DNA of 64,000 nucleotides, from the NCBI RefSeq assembly GCF_004151105.1, contig NZ_PHRF01000146.1, positions 1 through 64,000 of the forward strand. The letters run 5' to 3'. Shown here one piece after another: positions 60,100 to 64,000 of this stretch; position 1 is the first letter of the stretch, and every line of letters begins with the position of its first letter. The DNA comes from Streptomyces sp. L-9-10 (GTDB lineage: Bacteria > Actinomycetota > Actinomycetes > Streptomycetales > Streptomycetaceae). Under the pieces are notes generated by a model, which did no database searches, had not been told where the DNA came from, and was given only the letters and a program-made list of their open reading frames with translations. Position numbers and translations under genes: made by a program.

Positions 60100-60401
60100 C
60101 CGGGGCCGGCCGAGCCGCTTGGCTCCGAACTGCACCGAGCGGTGCTCACGCGCGCCGTGTTCGTCGCGCATCTGCCGGTATCGCTCGGGGTCAGGTTGTG
60201 CCGGCTCAGCGTCCGGCCCTATGGAACGGCGATCAAGCACGCCGTCTCGACCAGGAACCGTCGCCGTATCGCGTGGGAGCGCTGCCTGTCGCGAACTGCG
60301 GCCCGGCAACGCCCAGATCAAATTCCTGGCGTTGGTTTTCGCTGGAAGCTCCCGGGCGCCCTGGGGTGCGTTTCGAAAGTGGATCAAGCTAGTGTGCCCC
60401 G
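60100..60401. other. 302-base region without a supported gene
   Basis: No family-like reading frame in either direction; no clear terminator behind the LysR gene and only a weak ribosome site before the next GTG. Confidence 0.3.
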
Positions 60402-60908
60402 GTGACAGAGACGCGACAACGCCGCGACATAGGCCCTCCTGACAGCGGATCCGACGAGAAGTCGACATTGCTTGCGTTCTTGAACTACGTCCGCGAAGCA
60501 GTGGCCGGAAAGGCACAGGGCCTTGACGACGGGCAGGGACGAACGCCCGGAGTACCCTCTGGCACCAGTGTTTTCGGCCTGGTCAAACATCTGACGGCGG
60601 CAGAGCTCTACTGGTTCGCCTGGGCCTTCGAGGGCGCCGATGACGAGCATCCGGACTTCGGCATGGATCTCTCCGAGAGGGACAGCGCGGACAGTCTCCT
60701 CGCTGCCTATCGCAGTGCCATCGAACGGTCCAACGAGATCATCGAGCGCTGTGCCGACTTGAGCCATCCCTCTGCTCGGGCGGCAGGCAAAGCGGGCACC
60801 GTGCGATCGATGCGGTGGGTCCTGGTGCACATGATCGAAGAGACGGCTCGCCATGCCGGCCACGCCGACATCCTCCGTGAGCAGGCTGACGGCTCCGTCG
60901 GCAGGTAA
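60402..60908 (+). CDS. DinB/DUF664-family protein
   Basis: A 168-residue four-helix protein from GTG 60402. The three metal-binding histidines of DinB-like proteins are in place: GLVKHLTAAELYWF, then VLVHMIEETARHAGHADILR. Members are thiol- or metal-dependent S-transferase-like enzymes (DinB, mycothiol S-transferase relatives), so a mycothiol-linked detoxification role is possible. It stands alone, followed by an IS5 fragment on the other strand. Confidence 0.88.
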   Translation: MTETRQRRDIGPPDSGSDEKSTLLAFLNYVREAVAGKAQGLDDGQGRTPGVPSGTSVFGLVKHLTAAELYWFAWAFEGADDEHPDFGMDLSERDSADSLLAAYRSAIERSNEIIERCADLSHPSARAAGKAGTVRSMRWVLVHMIEETARHAGHADILREQADGSVGR

Positions 60909-60929
60909 CGCACTGCTTCGCTCACCGGA

Positions 60930-61276
60930 TCGAATCTCGGTGGCCGACCACCGGAGGAACCCTGCTTCTTCCGGTTGCGCGCCTGGCCGGCCTTGATCGG
61001 GATGGTGCACGGATCCCGCGACGGCGCAGGCAGGCGCGGCCCTCGCGGGAGGCGTACGTCTCGTCAGCCCGCACGCGATGGGACGGACGCGCGGCCGGCC
61101 CGCCCCGATCCGAGGCACGCGGACCTCCTTCAGAACGGGTTCGAACTGCGGTGAGTCCCCGCACTGCCCTGCCGTGATGACGATCGACAAGAGCTTCCGG
61201 CCCAGCTCGACGGCCAGGTGCACCTTGGTGGCAAACCCACCGCGCGAACGTCCCAGCCCGTGATCTCCAGGCTCGG
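60930..61276 (-). pseudogene. IS5-family transposase, internal fragment
   Basis: Read leftward: GDHGLGRSRGGFATKVHLAV, GRKLLSIVITAGQCGDSPQF, EPVLKEVRVPRIGAGRPRVR, then after a frameshift RADETYASREGRACLRRRGI. This is the middle of an IS5-type transposase around the first two catalytic Asp regions; both ends are missing. Confidence 0.8.
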
Positions 61277-61561
61277 TGAACACGCCGCCCGGCGGTTCCT
61301 TCTGCAGGTCACCGTGCTTCCTGGCTCCCGCCGAGAGCTTCGACGAGGAGACCGGACCCCTCCACCTGCGGTCCGTATCCCCCGCCTACCGCACCCAGAT
61401 CGACCTCTACCAGCGGCGGATCACCGCGAAGAGCAACGCCATCGTCGGCGACGACACCGTGCGCCACGCGTCCCCGCAGCCGCCCGGACGATCCCGGCTG
61501 AGGAAATGCCAGGACGGTGAGAGGAAACACCCATCCACGCCGTGAGACAGCGGGAAGCTGC

Positions 61562-62128
61562 TCAGCGCCTCGTCTCGTACCTGGTCAGGACCACGCCGCC
61601 GGGAACCGTCCGCGTCTCCACCAGGTGCAGGTTCACCCAGCTGTCCAGCGCGGTGAAGAACGGCGTGCCGCCGCCCACCAGGACCGGATGGGTGGCGATC
61701 ACGTACTCGTCGATGAGCCCGGCGCGCATGGCCGCCCCGGCGAGCGTTGCGCCGCCGATGTTCATCGGGCCGCCGTCCTCGGCCTTGAGCCGGGTGATCT
61801 CGGCGATCGCGTCGCCGGTGACCAGGCGGGTGTTCCAGTCGACCTTGTCGATCGTCGAGGAGAACACCACCTTCGGCGTGTCCCGCCAGTTCCGCGCGAA
61901 CTCGATCTCCGCCGGAGTGGCGTTGGGCTGCTGGTCGCCGGTCGGCCAGTAGGAGCTCATCGACTCCCATAGTTTGCGCCCGTACAACGACAGGCCACTC
62001 GCCTGCTCGTGGCCGAGCCACCACTGGAACAGCTCGTCGCTCGGCGGTCCGCTCCAGCCGATGTCGTCGCCGGCCGTGGCGATGTAGCCGTCCAGGGTCA
62101 GGTTCATGCCGTAGATCAGTTTCCGCAT
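61562..62128 (-). CDS. DHFR-like (RibD C-terminal domain) reductase
   Basis: A complete 188-residue protein from ATG 62128: MRKLIYGMNLTLDGYIATAG, SLYGRKLWESMSSYWPTGDQ, KVVFSSTIDKVDWNTRLV, NIGGATLAGAAMRAGLIDEY and HPVLVGGGTPFF. These are the conserved segments of the dihydrofolate-reductase-like family used for assorted NADPH-dependent reductions. An unrelated-locus homologue at 10724-11219 is dead, so this is the only intact copy here. Substrate unknown. Confidence 0.93.
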   Translation of the reverse strand: MRKLIYGMNLTLDGYIATAGDDIGWSGPPSDELFQWWLGHEQASGLSLYGRKLWESMSSYWPTGDQQPNATPAEIEFARNWRDTPKVVFSSTIDKVDWNTRLVTGDAIAEITRLKAEDGGPMNIGGATLAGAAMRAGLIDEYVIATHPVLVGGGTPFFTALDSWVNLHLVETRTVPGGVVLTRYETRR

Positions 62129-62463
62129 GGCGCAGCCTTCCGTCCGTGGGTGTCCGGCGTATAGACCAGCGCGGCGCGGGAAACTCATCGGTGCGCGATC
62201 CGGGCTCGCCGGTAGTCCTCGTGCTCGGGGCTCAGCGTGGTGTACTCGGCCGACACGGGCAAGCCGCCTGATCCCGCCCTCGCCCTCGCCCTCGCGAGGA
62301 ATGCGCCGGAGTTGAGACTGATCATGGATGACAAGGCCGTGAGACAGCCGATGTCCTGTCGCATTGGAACTGTCGGCTTCCCACCCGTTCTCGTTCGTGG
62401 GGTCCGATTCTCATCCGGGCACGTACCGAGGGCCGCCGCCCGCTCCGTTCGTAGAACCTGTAC
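62129..62463. other. 335-base region without a supported gene
   Basis: Contains a short CGCCCT triplication near 62276-62295 and no family-like reading frame. It should include the promoter of the DHFR-like gene. Confidence 0.3.
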
Positions 62464-63354
62464 TCACTTCGCCGGGACCTGACGAAACGCGGACGGCGAC
62501 GGCGGCAGGTCGGCGAATGAAGTCGGCCACGCGACGCCGTCGATCGCCAGCCATGGCGCAGCGGCCAGGGCGGTGGGCGTCACCCCGGTAAACGCCTTGA
62601 CCTCGCGGTGCAAGTGGGACTGGTCGGCGTAGCCGCTTGCGGCCGCCACCCGAGCGGTGGCCTCACCCGCCGCGAGAAGGTGAGCGGCGTGGTCGAAGCG
62701 CACCAACTGGGCGGCGCGCTTGGGAGTGAGGCCGATCTGGGACCGGAAGCGGGACCACAGGCGCTTACGGCTCCATCCCACCTCGTTCGCCAGGCCGTCG
62801 ACCCGCACTCGTCCCCGGCTGGTGAGCATCCGCCCCCAGGCGGCAGCGATCTCCGGATCGAGCGGTGGCCGGGCGTCCAGCCGTCGGCCAAGGACATCCG
62901 CCGCGATCGTGAACCGTTCGTCCCATGACGTGGCGGCGCGCAGCCTGTCCTCGGCTCGCCCGGCGTCGTGACCCCAGACGTCTTCCAGGGAGACCACTGT
63001 CCCGACGAGCTCGGTCGATGCGCTGAGCATTGCTGCCGCCACGACCGGCGACAACCGAATCTGGAGGCACTGGTCTCCCTCGGCCGTCCGGCCGCTGACC
63101 CGAAGGTCGCCCGGGATCAGTCCTACGACCACGCTGCCGCGTTCACGCCGGCCGTGGACGTCGTAGACGAGGCCGTTTCCTTCGCTGAGGTCTACGAGCA
63201 GGGTGACCGATGGGTGCGCGACCATGGCGATGTCCGCGAGCGCCGGGGCACGTTGACCGAACCCGGCCATGCTGATCCCGGGCAGCCGCTGTGACTGCCG
63301 CGGGACTGCGACCTCCACCGCCGTCCAGTCAGGTGATGACTCCGGGGCCCGCAC
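62464..63354 (-). CDS. AraC-family transcriptional regulator
   Basis: GTG 63354 gives a 296-residue protein starting 22 bases behind the stop of the hydrolase gene; an earlier in-frame start at 63456 would overlap that gene and gives an Arg/Cys-rich noise-like N-terminus. The C-terminal AraC domain has both helix-turn-helix units: VDGLANEVGWSRKRLWSRFR and VAAASGYADQSHLHREVKAF, ending TGVTPTAL. The N-terminal half is a sensor domain of unknown ligand. It is probably co-transcribed with the alpha/beta hydrolase. Confidence 0.88.
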   Translation of the reverse strand: MRAPESSPDWTAVEVAVPRQSQRLPGISMAGFGQRAPALADIAMVAHPSVTLLVDLSEGNGLVYDVHGRRERGSVVVGLIPGDLRVSGRTAEGDQCLQIRLSPVVAAAMLSASTELVGTVVSLEDVWGHDAGRAEDRLRAATSWDERFTIAADVLGRRLDARPPLDPEIAAAWGRMLTSRGRVRVDGLANEVGWSRKRLWSRFRSQIGLTPKRAAQLVRFDHAAHLLAAGEATARVAAASGYADQSHLHREVKAFTGVTPTALAAAPWLAIDGVAWPTSFADLPPSPSAFRQVPAK

Positions 63355-63376
63355 AGCGCCAGGGTAGCGATCGGTG

Positions 63377-64000
63377 TCAGCGGCCTGCCCTCGCGAAGGC
63401 CAGCAGCAACTCGCTGGTCGTCTCCGGTGCTTCGAGCATGGGGAGGTGACCGACACCGGGCAACTGCTCGACGCGCGCGTTCGGCACCGTGCCGTATTGG
63501 TGTGCCGAAGACGGATCCCAGCGGCGGTCGGCAGCGCCGAAGATCACCAGGATCGGGACGTCAAGGGCGGTGAGGCGCTCGGGCACGCTCCGCTCGGCGA
63601 TGTATGCGGTGTTTCGGTGCAGCACCGTCCTGAACGTGCGATAGCCGATGCCCCGGACCCCGGCGACCAGGTCGTCCGGGACGTCCACCGGGCGGTTGCA
63701 CACCGCGGTCACTCCCCTGCGGAGCATCGCGTCCGAACGGATCGACCAGAGGAGCGGGCCCAGCGGCGGGGCAATCAGCGCGCGAAGGAGGACGGGCTGC
63801 GGAAGGAGTGCGTCGGGACTCGGGCCGCTGCTGATCAGTGCGAGCGAACCGACCAGGTCAGGGCGCTGCTCGGCAAGCGCGGTGGCGATGTATCCACCGC
63901 TGGAGTGCCCGACCGCGGTAACCGGACCAAGGCCCAGACCGTCGAGTACCGCGGCCAAGCGGCCCGCCTGCCCGGGCACGTCGTACGACGGCACGGGCGA
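63377..64000 (-). CDS. alpha/beta hydrolase (5' end beyond the window)
   Basis: At least 205 residues of an alpha/beta hydrolase running off the right edge. Nucleophile elbow TAVGHSSGGYIATALAE, acid in LVIFGAADRRWDP and catalytic His in LPGVGHLPMLEAPE, a normal triad order. A cap domain lies between. Upstream of an AraC regulator on the same strand. Ester, lactone or haloalkane-type substrate cannot be told. Confidence 0.88.
   Translation of the reverse strand, partial: SPVPSYDVPGQAGRLAAVLDGLGLGPVTAVGHSSGGYIATALAEQRPDLVGSLALISSGPSPDALLPQPVLLRALIAPPLGPLLWSIRSDAMLRRGVTAVCNRPVDVPDDLVAGVRGIGYRTFRTVLHRNTAYIAERSVPERLTALDVPILVIFGAADRRWDPSSAHQYGTVPNARVEQLPGVGHLPMLEAPETTSELLLAFARAGR

Noticed and set aside
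61277..61561. Rightward frame with SPAYRTQIDLYQRRITAKSN
   Set aside because: The sequence looks protein-like but has no start signal or family; too weak to call a gene.

Overview
The window is a very GC-rich, gene-dense but heavily decayed stretch of a Streptomyces-like actinomycete, probably a chromosome arm or large-plasmid segment. The evidence is the base composition, GTG starts with GGAGG-type ribosome sites, T-less hairpin terminators, many TetR/ArsR/LysR/AraC regulators, twin-arginine and lipoprotein signals, a terpene cyclase, a BTAD remnant, a mycosin-like protein and several actinobacterial DUF families. Truncated genes, IS remnants and three copies of a CTAG-flanked MITE point to repeated insertion and deletion.

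Layout. 1-4.8 kb: STAS fragment, hypothetical protein, head-to-head fragments of a carotenoid oxygenase and a Gfo/Idh oxidoreductase, a decayed epimerase, an intact class I terpene synthase and a glutamate dehydrogenase scrap. 5.1-8 kb: a DUF475 membrane protein bracketed by two related IS1380-type elements. 8-12.7 kb: acetyltransferase, resolvase scrap, DUF4232-like lipoprotein and an ArsR/SRPBCC/DHFR-like operon whose last gene is dead. 13-17.4 kb: two quinone-oxidoreductase genes, each divergent from its own TetR gene with visible operators, plus an SDR. 17.5-25.6 kb: MITE, STAND-ATPase scrap, secreted protein, IS5 pieces, a Tat-exported CDP-diacylglycerol pyrophosphatase, a one-spacer type I-E-like CRISPR, a third oxidoreductase with an ArsR regulator, and an integrase module. 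26-28.8 kb: a cysteine-rich structural-looking protein and NACHT-like and beta-propeller remnants.

28.8-34 kb is an AztABCD-type zinc uptake locus: ATPase divergent from permease, solute-binding protein and two AztD-like lipoproteins, with a Zur-type box between. 34.4-42.3 kb is a biphenyl/alkylbenzene-type catabolic cluster: TetR, ferredoxin reductase, diol dehydrogenase, Rieske ferredoxin, dioxygenase beta and alpha subunits and hydroxyoxovalerate aldolase leftward; extradiol dioxygenase rightward. An internal deletion has fused the 3' ends of the acylating acetaldehyde dehydrogenase and the meta-cleavage hydrolase and no hydratase is present, so ring attack and cleavage look intact while the lower pathway is broken. 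42.5-45 kb: MFS exporter and SDR.

45.4-50.6 kb: small P-loop kinase-like protein, a tRNA-Gln-shaped sequence lacking a normal T-loop, an unrecognised 775-residue protein ending in the MITE target site, and a mycosin-like protease homologue that has lost its catalytic His and Ser. 50.6-57.3 kb: more scraps, a secreted protein, a frameshifted hydrolase, a large secreted beta-helix/ricin-lectin protein, a methyltransferase and a pile of integrase, IS481 and MITE ends. 58-64 kb: a fourth quinone oxidoreductase with a LysR regulator, a DinB-like protein, an IS5 fragment, an intact DHFR-like reductase, an AraC regulator and an alpha/beta hydrolase cut by the window edge. All calls come from reading the sequence; no database search was run.
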